NCBI RefSeq assembly: GCF_000733845.1
Contig: NZ_JPOI01000001.1
Location: 2,023,501 to 2,087,500 of the forward strand
Length of the DNA stretch: 64,000 nucleotides
Reading direction: 5' to 3'
Source of the DNA: Geobacillus vulcani PSS1
GTDB taxonomy: Bacteria; Bacillota; Bacilli; Bacillales; Anoxybacillaceae
The notes under the pieces are model-generated. The model had not been told where the DNA came from. It was given only the letters and a program-made list of their open reading frames with translations, and searched no databases. A program made the position numbers and the translations under genes. Position 1 is the first letter of the stretch, and every line of letters starts with the position of its first letter. Below are positions 17,168 through 25,387 of this stretch, in pieces.

Positions 17168-17953
17168 ATGACGGTGGCGTCGTCCGAAAAAATGAAGATC
17201 AATATTGACAAGCTGAACGAGGACATCCGCCTATTTCCGCAAGTGCATCCGATTACGCCGGATATGCACATCACCCATAAAGGCGTATCCCGTTTGGTCA
17301 TGTTGGACCGGTATTCGTTCAAAGATACGGAAAAGCTGACGCTCACACCGGGCGATTTCGTCGTGTTGACGATCAAGGAAGATCCGAAGTTCCCGGCTCG
17401 AGGGCTTGGATTTATCGTCGACATCGACTGGGAGGCGAAAAAGGCGCACGTGTTGATTGAGGATGAATACCGGCATGTGCTCGAAGGGGAAGAGGCGGAG
17501 ACCGGCATTGTGGTTCGGTCGCTCGACATTATCGACAAGCCGCTCGAGATTTTCTATGAGCAAATTGCCAAGCGGAATGCGACCGGGCTGGCGGCGGTGG
17601 AAAAGACGGAAGAAAAGCGGAAAGAGTGGTTTGAAAAGTTTTATCAAGAGCTCGCCAGCTTGAATTTTGTGCCGGCCGGCCGCGTGTTGTACGGCGCAGG
17701 GTCGGGCAAGGAAGTGACGTATTTCAACTGCTATGTGATGCCGTTTGTCAAAGACTCGCGCGAAGGCATTTCCGAGCATCGGAAGCAGGTGATGGAAATC
17801 ATGAGCCGCGGCGGCGGCGTCGGGACGAACGGCTCGACATTGCGGCCGCGCCATACGCTCGCGCGCGGGGTAAACGGCAAATCGTCCGGGTCGGTCTCGT
17901 GGTTGGATGACATTGCCAAACTGACCCACCTTGTCGAGCAAGGTGGCTCCCGT
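17168..17953 (+). CDS. nrdJ: NrdJ, B12-dependent ribonucleotide reductase (exon 1)
   Basis: Codes the first 262 residues of the class II, adenosylcobalamin-dependent ribonucleotide reductase, which makes deoxyribonucleotides independently of oxygen. The segment includes TYFNCYVMPF with a redox-active cysteine, SRGGGVGTNGSTLRPR, and ends at GGSR. The next bases are an in-frame TGA at 17954, but the missing remainder resumes at 19160 as RGAQMIML. Joining gives the family-conserved GGSRRGAQM, so this is an exon, not a truncated gene. The ATG at 17168 follows AGGAGA. Regulated through the NrdR boxes just upstream. Confidence 0.92.
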
Positions 17954-19159
17954 TGACTAGGGCGCAAAACGGCGGGAGTAAAATCTCGCGAATTGCTGGA
18001 ACCCCCTAAAGCCAACTTGACCACAACGGAGCTGGCGACGGCAGACGTGACGGTTGGAAAACAAGTTGGATGCAACAATGGGCAACCAGCAGCCGAGCAT
18101 CTCTGGAAACGGAGATGAAGGTTCAACGACTATTGAAACTTCCTACAGCCCTCGGTACAATCAGGGTAACGAACACTGTTTCGTGGGGGGAGGGCTATGG
18201 AAGGAGTAAATCGTATCCCGCGGCAACGGGGATACGAGGCGCGAGACAGGGAAGAGATAATGAAAACAGCAAAGTATCTGCATGAGGAGGGATATAGTCA
18301 AGTTAAAATCGCCATGATGTTGGGGATTTCTAGGGGAACCTTAATGAGATGGAATAAAGATCAGGGAGTATTCCAAACCAGAGCACCTGGAGAGGCTGGT
18401 AAGTTAGCAGTAAAAAAATACGGTTATAACGAGAACTATTTTTCCAATATCAGAACCCCGAATCAGGCTTATTTAGTTGGCTATATCCTAGGTGATGGAA
18501 CGCTATATGATCGTAAAAAATCAAAACGACTTGTATTAACTGTGGCAGAAACCGATAAAGATCTCCTTTATAGTATAGCAAGGGAGATGAATATTGCCCC
18601 TGAAGCTGTGAAGTTTAGAAAAAATAATACATGTAATGAACAAAATAAGTATTCATTAACAATTAGTTGTACAAAAATCTGTAATGATCTCATGAGACTG
18701 GGAATATCCCCTAAGAAAACTGGGAAAGAGCCATGGATACAATTTAACAGTATTGAATTGCAATGGAGTTTTCTAAGGGGGATATTCGATGCTGATGGGA
18801 GTATTAGAGTGTATAGAAGGTATTATCGGGATAGGGAGAAGGACTACCTTAGGGTAAGGTTTGGTATTACTGGATCAAGACCATTACTAGAAGGAATCTT
18901 AAATTTTCTCAAAGCTAATGGAATTGCCCAAAATGTCAACTCCCTAACTGCCAAACAAGGTTGTTTTGATTTATATGTTTCCAGTATTAACGATGTAAAG
19001 AAAATATTCCATCACTTGTATCGATATGGAGACCTTAAGTTGAACCGTAAATACGAGATCTTCTCTTCCCTGATGATATAGTCTGATCTCCGACCGAAAG
19101 GCGGAGAGCTAGGCAGAAATGACCTAGCCCGCTCGTGGAAGCGAGCGAGTAACAATGTG
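17954..19159 (+). mobile_element. Group I self-splicing intron in nrdJ
   Basis: A 1,206-nt intron. The 5' exon end CTCCCGT pairs with the internal guide GCGGGAG (about 17982-17988), closed by the U.G wobble required at a group I 5' splice site (P1). The P element AATTGCTGGAA (from 17991) pairs through GCTGG with CCAGC of the Q element (about 18083-18095), forming P4. R is GTTCAACGACTA (18121-18132) and S contains TAGTC (19079-19083), which pairs with GACTA to form P7. The intron ends in the expected G (19159). CATCTC/GAGATG (18098-18118) forms a further stem. The homing endonuclease gene lies between R and S, in the P8 region. The length is a multiple of three. Confidence 0.93.
18197..19081 (+). 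CDS. LAGLIDADG homing endonuclease encoded in the nrdJ intron
   Basis: A 294-residue protein with two LAGLIDADG motifs, YLVGYILGDGTLY near residue 95 and WSFLRGIFDADGSI near residue 195, so probably a monomeric two-repeat homing endonuclease that cuts intronless nrdJ and spreads the intron. An N-terminal helix-turn-helix, GYSQVKIAMMLGISRGTLMRW (about residues 34-54), precedes the nuclease. Both catalytic aspartates are present and the frame is intact, so it may be active. The ATG at 18197 follows GGGGGAGGG. Base composition is clearly AT-richer than the host genes, a sign of transfer. Its TAG stop lies within the intron's S element. Confidence 0.92.
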   Translation: MEGVNRIPRQRGYEARDREEIMKTAKYLHEEGYSQVKIAMMLGISRGTLMRWNKDQGVFQTRAPGEAGKLAVKKYGYNENYFSNIRTPNQAYLVGYILGDGTLYDRKKSKRLVLTVAETDKDLLYSIAREMNIAPEAVKFRKNNTCNEQNKYSLTISCTKICNDLMRLGISPKKTGKEPWIQFNSIELQWSFLRGIFDADGSIRVYRRYYRDREKDYLRVRFGITGSRPLLEGILNFLKANGIAQNVNSLTAKQGCFDLYVSSINDVKKIFHHLYRYGDLKLNRKYEIFSSLMI

Positions 19160-20947
19160 CGCGGCGCCCAAATGATCATGCTTGCCGACTGGCACCCGGA
19201 CATTATTGAATTCATCGTCTCAAAAATGCAAAACCCGCGCATTTTGCGCTACCTGCTTGAAAATATGGAAGACGAAGGCATCAAAAAAGCGGCGCGCGAC
19301 AAGCTGAAATTCACGCCGCTCACCGAACGGGAGCGGGCGATGTACGAAGCGATCGTCCGCTATAAGAACGCGCCGGACTACGGCGGCTTCACGGAGGAAA
19401 TCATTAAAGACGCGGAAGAAAAGCTGCGCACCGGCGGTACATATACAGTGCACAACCCTGACTTTTTAACCGGTGCGAACATTTCCGTCTGCTTGACGAA
19501 AGAGTTCATGGAAGCGGTCGAAAACGACGAAGAATATGCGCTTCGCTTCCCAGATGTGGAAACCTATTCCGAAGAGGAAATGCGCATTTATAACGAAAAA
19601 TGGCATGAAGTCGGCGATGTGCGCGAATGGGAGAAAATGGGCTACCGCGTTCGCGTCTACCGAAAAATTCGCGCCCGCGAACTGTGGAAGCTGATCAACA
19701 TTTGCGCGACGTATTCGGCCGAGCCGGGCATTTTCTTCATCGACAACGCCAATGAAATGACGAACGCCCGCGCGTACGGGCAAAAAGTCGTGGCGACCAA
19801 CCCGTGCGGGGAACAACCTCTCGCACCATATTCTGTCTGCAACTTGGCCGCCATTAACTTGGCGAACATGGTGGACAAAGAACGAAAGGTCGTTGACTAT
19901 GAAAAACTGAAACGCACGGTTGAAATCGGAGTGCGGATGCAAGACAACGTCATTGACGCGACGCCGTACTTCCTTGAGGAAAACAAAAAGCAAGCGCTCG
20001 GCGAGCGCCGCATCGGCCTTGGCGTCATGGGGCTTGCAGACTTGCTCATTTACTGCGAAAAAGCGTACGGTTCTGAGGAAGGAAACCAGCTCGTCGATGA
20101 GCTGTTCCGCACGATCGCCACGACCGCATATCGGGCGTCGATCGAGCTGGCGAAAGAAAAAGGCAGCTTCCCGTTTTTGGTCGGCGAAACGGAGGAAGAG
20201 ACGCGCAAGCTGCGCGAAGCGTTCATCAACACCGGCTACATGAAACGGATGCCGGAAGACATTCGCCAAGATATTTTGAAATACGGCATCCGCAACTCGC
20301 ACTTGCTGACGGTGGCGCCGACAGGATCGACGGGGACGATGGTCGGCGTCTCAACCGGGCTGGAGCCGTACTTCTCGTTCTCGTACTACCGGAGTGGACG
20401 CTTGGGCAAATTTATCGAAGTGAAAGCGGACATCGTCCAAGAATATTTAGACAAACATCCAGAAGCCGACCCGAACCACTTGCCGCCTTGGTTTGTGACG
20501 GCGATGGACTTGCCGCCGGAAGCGCACGCTGACGTGCAGTGCATCATTCAGCGCTGGGTTGACTCGAGCTTGTCGAAAACGGTCAACGCGCCAAAAGGCT
20601 ACACCGTCGAGCAAGTGCAAAAAGTGTACGAACGGTTATGGCGCTGCGGCGCGAAAGGCGGCACCGTCTATGTCGACGGCAGCCGTGATGCGCAAGTGTT
20701 GACGTTAAAGGCAGAGGAAAATCAGATCGAAGAGCAGCTTGAATTGCTTCCAGAGGAGCTTGAGGAAAAAGAGACGAAACGCCCTGTCGTGCTCGTTGAT
20801 ACGATTCAAGACGTACGCGCCACCGATGTAACCATCGGTTCCGAAATCGGCAATATTTGCCCGATTTGCCGCGAAGGGACGGTCGAAGAGATCGGCGGCT
20901 GCAACACGTGCACGAACTGCGGCGCCCAGCTGAAGTGCGGGTTGTAA
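19160..20947 (+). CDS. nrdJ: NrdJ, B12-dependent ribonucleotide reductase (exon 2)
   Basis: Codes the last 595 residues; with exon 1 the mature protein is about 857 residues. Exon 2 contains the catalytic NPCGEQPLAPYSVCNLAAIN (C478 in the joined numbering is the likely thiyl-radical cysteine) and PTGSTGTMVGVSTGLEP. The C-terminal cysteine-rich tail (CPICREGTVEEIGGCNTC, then CGAQLKC) shuttles reducing equivalents. The junction with exon 1 preserves the frame at CGT|CGC (Arg-Arg). A GTG at 19157 could in principle start this half alone, but no ribosome site precedes it. Confidence 0.92.
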   Translation, partial: RGAQMIMLADWHPDIIEFIVSKMQNPRILRYLLENMEDEGIKKAARDKLKFTPLTERERAMYEAIVRYKNAPDYGGFTEEIIKDAEEKLRTGGTYTVHNPDFLTGANISVCLTKEFMEAVENDEEYALRFPDVETYSEEEMRIYNEKWHEVGDVREWEKMGYRVRVYRKIRARELWKLINICATYSAEPGIFFIDNANEMTNARAYGQKVVATNPCGEQPLAPYSVCNLAAINLANMVDKERKVVDYEKLKRTVEIGVRMQDNVIDATPYFLEENKKQALGERRIGLGVMGLADLLIYCEKAYGSEEGNQLVDELFRTIATTAYRASIELAKEKGSFPFLVGETEEETRKLREAFINTGYMKRMPEDIRQDILKYGIRNSHLLTVAPTGSTGTMVGVSTGLEPYFSFSYYRSGRLGKFIEVKADIVQEYLDKHPEADPNHLPPWFVTAMDLPPEAHADVQCIIQRWVDSSLSKTVNAPKGYTVEQVQKVYERLWRCGAKGGTVYVDGSRDAQVLTLKAEENQIEEQLELLPEELEEKETKRPVVLVDTIQDVRATDVTIGSEIGNICPICREGTVEEIGGCNTCTNCGAQLKCGL

Positions 20948-20969
20948 TGGGAAAGGATTGGATGAAGGA

Positions 20970-21003
20970 AACGCTGGTTCTGCAAAGGAACCGGCGTTTT
21001 TTT
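20970..21003 (+). terminator. Terminator of nrdJ
   Basis: Eleven-base-pair stem AACGCTGGTTC (20970-20980) / GAACCGGCGTT (20988-20998) followed by a T-run. Confidence 0.88.
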
Positions 21004-21061
21004 ACATAAAGGGGAAAAACGAAAATATAGTGGTAAAAGGGAGAAGGAAAGGGGGAGCGTC

Positions 21062-22474
21062 ATGATTGTTCATGTCGTCCAGCGCGGGGAGGCGCTTTGG
21101 CAGCTGGCCCAGCGTTACCGCGTTCCATTCGAGCGGATTGTCGCCGCCAATGAACTGAGCGACCCGAACCGGCTCGCCATCGGGCAGGCGGTTGTCATTC
21201 CGGTTCCGTATCGCTATCATACCGTCCGTGCCGGGGAAACGTTATGGCAGATCGCCCGCGCCTATGGAGTGACGGTCGAAGCCATCGTGCAGGCGAACCG
21301 GATCGCCAATCCGGCGTTCATTTATCCGGGCACGCCGTTGGTGATTCCGGATCGCATTCATACGGTGGGCGCTGGAGAAACGTTAGGGCAAATTGCCGCC
21401 GCCTATCAAGTCAGCGTCCAGCAAATCATCGAGTTCAACCCAATCGCCGATCCAAATGTCATCGCTCCCGGACAGCGGCTCATCATCCCGCCGGCGAAGC
21501 CGCTCATTGAGGTGAACGCATTTACGGTGGATCAAGGGGAGAAAGGGGCGGAGCAAGTGCGCGAAGTCGGCCGCCATTTGACGTATGCTGCCCCGTTCGC
21601 CTATACGATCCGCTCCGACGGCGGGCTCAACCCGATCAATGATGCGGCATTCATTCAGGCGGCTTATGCCGCCCGTGTCGTGCCGATGATGACGATCACC
21701 AACTTTACGTATCGGGATCCGGGTTCAAGATTGGCGCAGACGATCTTGGCCGATGCCACGCTGCAAACACGATTGCTTGATAACGTCATTCAAGTGATGC
21801 GGGCGAAAGGATACCGGGCGCTGAATGTCGATTTTGAAAATGTCTATCCGTTCGATCGCGAGCGGTATAACGCGTTTTTGTGGCGGGCAGCGGCTCGGCT
21901 TCACGCGGAAGGATATGTGTTATCGACATCGCTCGCTCCCAAAATCAGCGCGGAACAAAAAGGATTGCTGTATGAGGCGCACGATTATCCGGTCCATGGG
22001 CGCATTGCCGATTTCGTCGTGCTCATGACCTATGAATGGGGCTACCGGTTCGGGCCGCCGCAAGCCATTTCGCCGGTGAATCAAATTCGGCGCGTGCTCG
22101 ATTATGCGGTGACCGTGATTCCGCGGGAGAAAATCATGATGGGGTTTCAAATTTACGCCCGCGACTGGGTGCTGCCGCACGTGCCAGGGCAAGAGGCGGA
22201 AACGTTCAGTCCGAAAGAGGCGCTCGAGCGCGCCATTCGCTACGGAGAGTCCATCCAATACGATGCGGCGGCGGCTTCGCCGTTTTACCGCTACACGGAC
22301 GAACAAGGCCGTCAGCACGAAGTATGGTTTGAAGACGCCCGCAGCGCGTTGGCGAAATTTGACTTGGTGAAAGAATACGGATTGCGCGGGATCAGCTACT
22401 GGGTGCTCGGGTATCCGTATCCAGAAAACTGGGTGCTGTTGGAAGACCACTTCCGCATTCGGAAACAGGGATAA
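21062..22474 (+). CDS. LysM-GH18 spore cortex-lytic/germination glycosidase (YaaH/SleL-like)
   Basis: A 470-residue protein with three tandem LysM repeats (about residues 1-45, 48-95 and 98-145, each with a GExLxQIA-type core) and a C-terminal glycoside hydrolase 18 domain. The catalytic motif is NVDFENV, with E259 as probable acid/base, in the variant form usual for spore YaaH/SleL/YdhD enzymes rather than the chitinase DGxDxDxE. Such proteins bind cortex peptidoglycan and cleave N-acetylglucosamine linkages during germination. No signal peptide is present, as expected for a protein deposited in the spore coat by the mother cell. Starts at ATG 21062. Confidence 0.88.
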   Translation: MIVHVVQRGEALWQLAQRYRVPFERIVAANELSDPNRLAIGQAVVIPVPYRYHTVRAGETLWQIARAYGVTVEAIVQANRIANPAFIYPGTPLVIPDRIHTVGAGETLGQIAAAYQVSVQQIIEFNPIADPNVIAPGQRLIIPPAKPLIEVNAFTVDQGEKGAEQVREVGRHLTYAAPFAYTIRSDGGLNPINDAAFIQAAYAARVVPMMTITNFTYRDPGSRLAQTILADATLQTRLLDNVIQVMRAKGYRALNVDFENVYPFDRERYNAFLWRAAARLHAEGYVLSTSLAPKISAEQKGLLYEAHDYPVHGRIADFVVLMTYEWGYRFGPPQAISPVNQIRRVLDYAVTVIPREKIMMGFQIYARDWVLPHVPGQEAETFSPKEALERAIRYGESIQYDAAAASPFYRYTDEQGRQHEVWFEDARSALAKFDLVKEYGLRGISYWVLGYPYPENWVLLEDHFRIRKQG

Positions 22475-22518
22475 GCTGGACGGCTGGAGCGTATGCGCCG
22501 ATCATCGGGCATGCGCGT

Positions 22519-22854
22519 TTATTTTGGTTGTTGGCGTTCGAGCTGCTTTTTTAGTTGATCGATTTCGAAATCGTGCTGACTGATTTTATGCTTCAAATAG
22601 TCAATCGCCATGTTCACACGGCGCCAATCATGTGGCACGCCCCCGGACATGCGCTGATGGCCGACCGGCTTGTCCTCCGTTTGTTCGAAATGGCTGCGCG
22701 TCGCGCTGAGCAAACGGTCCAACATTTCCTTGAGGCGCTGCTGCTGTTCTTCAAGGCGTTGCTGTCTGGCTTCCAGGCGGCCGAGACGTTCATGAATCCG
22801 CTGCAGTTCTTCTTTCAGCACCGAGCGAAGCAGTTCGGCAAGCTCATGGGACAT
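22519..22854 (-). CDS. Small coiled-coil protein of unknown function
   Basis: A 111-residue, highly charged protein. Residues 1-55 and 83-110 have long coiled-coil heptads rich in Leu, Glu, Arg and Gln (RLEARQQRLEEQQQRLKEML). The middle stretch contains GGVPHDWRRVNMAIDYLK. The ATG at 22854 is preceded by a good GGAGGA site. Not recognised as a named family. It is alone on the minus strand, convergent with the LysM-GH18 gene. Confidence 0.65.
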   Translation of the reverse strand: MSHELAELLRSVLKEELQRIHERLGRLEARQQRLEEQQQRLKEMLDRLLSATRSHFEQTEDKPVGHQRMSGGVPHDWRRVNMAIDYLKHKISQHDFEIDQLKKQLERQQPK

Positions 22855-23012
22855 CGCCGCTTCCTCCTTTCCGTTTCATTTTTAGTATATCATTGCTGGA
22901 GCGCTTGCGTCATGATGGATGGCAAAGTAGCGAGAAGGTTTGGAAAGGAGATCCGTTAAAGTAGAGCGAATACAGTATAAGGAGGGGATCGATCGAGTTC
23001 TCTTGGGATGCG

Positions 23013-24086
23013 GTGAAAGGGAGAATGTGGGAAATTAAGGAGAGGATCGAGTTGAACTTCACGTGGGTCGCTGAACGATTTCGATGTTTTGGTGTTTATG
23101 AATGCCGTGGATCTAGTCCGTTGTATGAACACCTTTCTTTCCACATTGCTGCGGATGAGAAGCTTCTCAGTCTTGCTTCGCATGCCCGCAGCGGTCAGCC
23201 GATTCCCAACTTGTTGTTTGGGGCGGTGCATGATTTATTGCTAAAAGGGTATCAACATGAGTTGCGCGAGTTTTACGGAAGCATCGTTAAGAAGCCACGG
23301 GCACCAGAAGCTGCTTTTCCTTATTTCCGTGATTTTTGCCTTTGCTACTGGGAGGATATAAAAGACATTTTGGTTCACCGGCTTGTACAAACCAATGAAG
23401 TCCGGCGTTGTGCGTATTTATATCCGGTGTTTTGTTGGATCTATGAACAAGTGAAAACGCCTCTGTCACTTATTGAAATTGGCACAAGCGCCGGTCTGCA
23501 GCTGGCTTGGGATCAGTACCGGTACGAGTATGGCCGGCAGGGTTCATACGGAAATTTAAGCTCTGATGTCGTTATTACCTCAAGCATTCGTGGAAATCGA
23601 TGGCCATTCTTGTTGCCGGAAAGTCCGCCGGTTGCCGAACGGATCGGTATCGATTTGCATGTGATTGACTTGAAAAAAGAGGATGATCGAAGATGGATGG
23701 AGGCGCTCATTTGGCCTGAACATCAGGATCGGCGCCAGCTGTTTGTCCAAGCGGCTCGTCGACTGGAACAAGTGCCGGTGCGCCTGATCGAGGGAGACGG
23801 GGTCAACCTTCTTGCTGAGATCGTGGCACAAGTGCCGTCCGAGACCGTTGTTTGTGTCTTCCACACGCATGTCGCCAACCAAATGTCAGATGAGGAAAAG
23901 CATGTATTGCTTGAGCAGATTCACGAAATCGGCCGTCAGCGGGATTGGTTCCATGTGTATAACAACATGTGGGATCGGAAATTGCATCTGGATGGCATGA
24001 TTGGCAGCCGAGAATACCAGCAAATCGTGGCGGAAACCGATGGGCATGGTCGTTGGTTTCGGTGGGAGATGAACAGATCAAATTAG
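23013..24086 (+). CDS. DUF2332 family protein
   Basis: A protein of about 357 residues with the DUF2332 signature: an N-terminal region including YECRGSSPLYEHLS, a later EIGTSAGLQLAWDQYRYEY, and VCVFHTHVANQMS. The IEIGTSAGL motif recalls a SAM-dependent methyltransferase glycine loop, but function is unknown. The start is uncertain: GTG 23013 and ATG 23025 both lack a good ribosome site. A strong GGAGGGG at 22981-22987 has no start codon at proper distance in this frame. It is in the accessory block and is not part of the B. subtilis synteny. Confidence 0.75.
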   Translation: MKGRMWEIKERIELNFTWVAERFRCFGVYECRGSSPLYEHLSFHIAADEKLLSLASHARSGQPIPNLLFGAVHDLLLKGYQHELREFYGSIVKKPRAPEAAFPYFRDFCLCYWEDIKDILVHRLVQTNEVRRCAYLYPVFCWIYEQVKTPLSLIEIGTSAGLQLAWDQYRYEYGRQGSYGNLSSDVVITSSIRGNRWPFLLPESPPVAERIGIDLHVIDLKKEDDRRWMEALIWPEHQDRRQLFVQAARRLEQVPVRLIEGDGVNLLAEIVAQVPSETVVCVFHTHVANQMSDEEKHVLLEQIHEIGRQRDWFHVYNNMWDRKLHLDGMIGSREYQQIVAETDGHGRWFRWEMNRSN

Positions 24087-24193
24087 GGGCAATGAGCCTT
24101 CCATGAAAAATGATGCCAAGCAAAAGAAGTACGCGATTTCCCTCCATCCTTGAACCATACTAACATCGAATATGGAAACTTGGAGGGAAACGA

Positions 24194-25219
24194 ATGAAAC
24201 CGTTTGTGCCCAAACTTGTGTATTTCGAGCCGGAGGCGTTGTCGTACCCGCTCGGGAAGGAACTGTATGAGAAATTTACGCAAATGGGCATCGAGATTCG
24301 CGAGACGACGTCGCATAACCAAGTGCGCGGCATTCCGGGGGAGACGGAGCTGGCACGGTATCGAAACGCGAAAGCGACGCTCGTTGTCGGCGTGCGGCGG
24401 ACGCTGAAATTCGACTCCTCAAAGCCGTCGGCGGAGTACGCGCTACCGCTGGCGACCGGGTGCATGGGCCATTGTCATTATTGCTATTTGCAGACGACAT
24501 TAGGAAGCAAGCCATACATCCGCGTGTATGTCAACTTGGACGACATTTTCGCCCAAGCGCAAACGTATATTGACGAGCGCGCGCCCGAGATTACGCGCTT
24601 TGAGGCGGCGTGCACGTCGGACATCGTCGGGATCGATCATTTGACCCATTCGCTCAAAAAAGCGATTGAGTTTATCGGCGCGACCGACTACGGGCGGCTC
24701 CGATTTGTGACGAAGTACGAGCATGTCGACCATTTGCTTGATGCGAAGCATAACGGCAAGACGCGGTTTCGCTTCAGCGTCAACTCCCGCTATGTCATCC
24801 GCCATTTTGAGCCGGGAACGTCGTCCTTTGATGCGCGGCTTGCGGCGGCGCGCAAAGTGGCCGGTGCCGGCTATAAGCTCGGCTTTGTCGTCGCGCCGAT
24901 TTACCGGCATGACGGTTGGGAGGAAGGGTATTTCGAATTGTTTCAGGAGCTCGCTCGGCAATTGGAAGGGGTGGACTTGTCGGATTTGACGTTTGAGCTC
25001 ATCCAGCATCGGTTTACCAAGCCGGCCAAGCGGGTCATCGAGCAGCGTTACCCAAAAACCAAGCTCGATTTGGACGAATCGAAGCGCAAGTATAAATGGG
25101 GGCGGCACGGCATCGGCAAATATGTGTACGTTGACGAGGAAGCGCAAGAGCTGGAGGAAACCATGCGCTCGTATATTGCTCGCTTTTTTCCATCAGCCCA
25201 AGTGCAGTATTTTACGTAA
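24194..25219 (+). CDS. splB: Spore photoproduct lyase
   Basis: A 341-residue radical-SAM enzyme that reverses the spore photoproduct (5-thyminyl-5,6-dihydrothymine) during germination. The [4Fe-4S] motif is C90-X3-C94-X2-C97 in GCMGHCHYCYL, and C140 in FEAACTSD is the conserved hydrogen-donating cysteine. The ATG follows GGAGGGAAACG. A perfect sigma-F/G-type -10 CATACTA lies at 24156-24162, but the matching -35 is poor; forespore expression would fit the function. The splA gene that precedes splB in B. subtilis is absent. Confidence 0.95.
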   Translation: MKPFVPKLVYFEPEALSYPLGKELYEKFTQMGIEIRETTSHNQVRGIPGETELARYRNAKATLVVGVRRTLKFDSSKPSAEYALPLATGCMGHCHYCYLQTTLGSKPYIRVYVNLDDIFAQAQTYIDERAPEITRFEAACTSDIVGIDHLTHSLKKAIEFIGATDYGRLRFVTKYEHVDHLLDAKHNGKTRFRFSVNSRYVIRHFEPGTSSFDARLAAARKVAGAGYKLGFVVAPIYRHDGWEEGYFELFQELARQLEGVDLSDLTFELIQHRFTKPAKRVIEQRYPKTKLDLDESKRKYKWGRHGIGKYVYVDEEAQELEETMRSYIARFFPSAQVQYFT

Positions 25220-25239
25220 TGTCCCCTTCATGGTATAAT
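25211..25239 (+). promoter_or_regulatory. Probable sigma-A promoter of mntR
   Basis: -35 TTTACG (25211-25216), 17-nt spacer, extended -10 TGGTATAAT with TATAAT at 25234-25239. It overlaps the splB stop codon. A leader of roughly 140 nt precedes mntR. Confidence 0.6.
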
Positions 25240-25387
25240 GGGATTGATTGCTATTTTTTGTTTGCCTGGGCGGCCGACTGGCCCGGCAGCGTCTAGCCGA
25301 AGCGGGCAAAGCGGCAATGTTCATGAGAGATGCTGACGGCCGCTGCACTTGTCTACGGCAGACAAATGTAATGGGAGGGGACAAACG

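Noticed and set aside
17954..19159. Intein rather than intron in NrdJ
   Set aside because: The interruption opens with a stop codon, has no Cys/Ser at the upstream junction, no terminal His-Asn, and the LAGLIDADG frame has its own ribosome site.
17954..19159. Group II intron
   Set aside because: No GTGYG-type 5' end, no domain V hairpin and no reverse transcriptase; the encoded protein is LAGLIDADG.
17168..20947. nrdJ as a pseudogene or frameshifted gene pair
   Set aside because: The two halves rejoin perfectly in frame at GGSR|RGAQM and the interruption has group I intron hallmarks.
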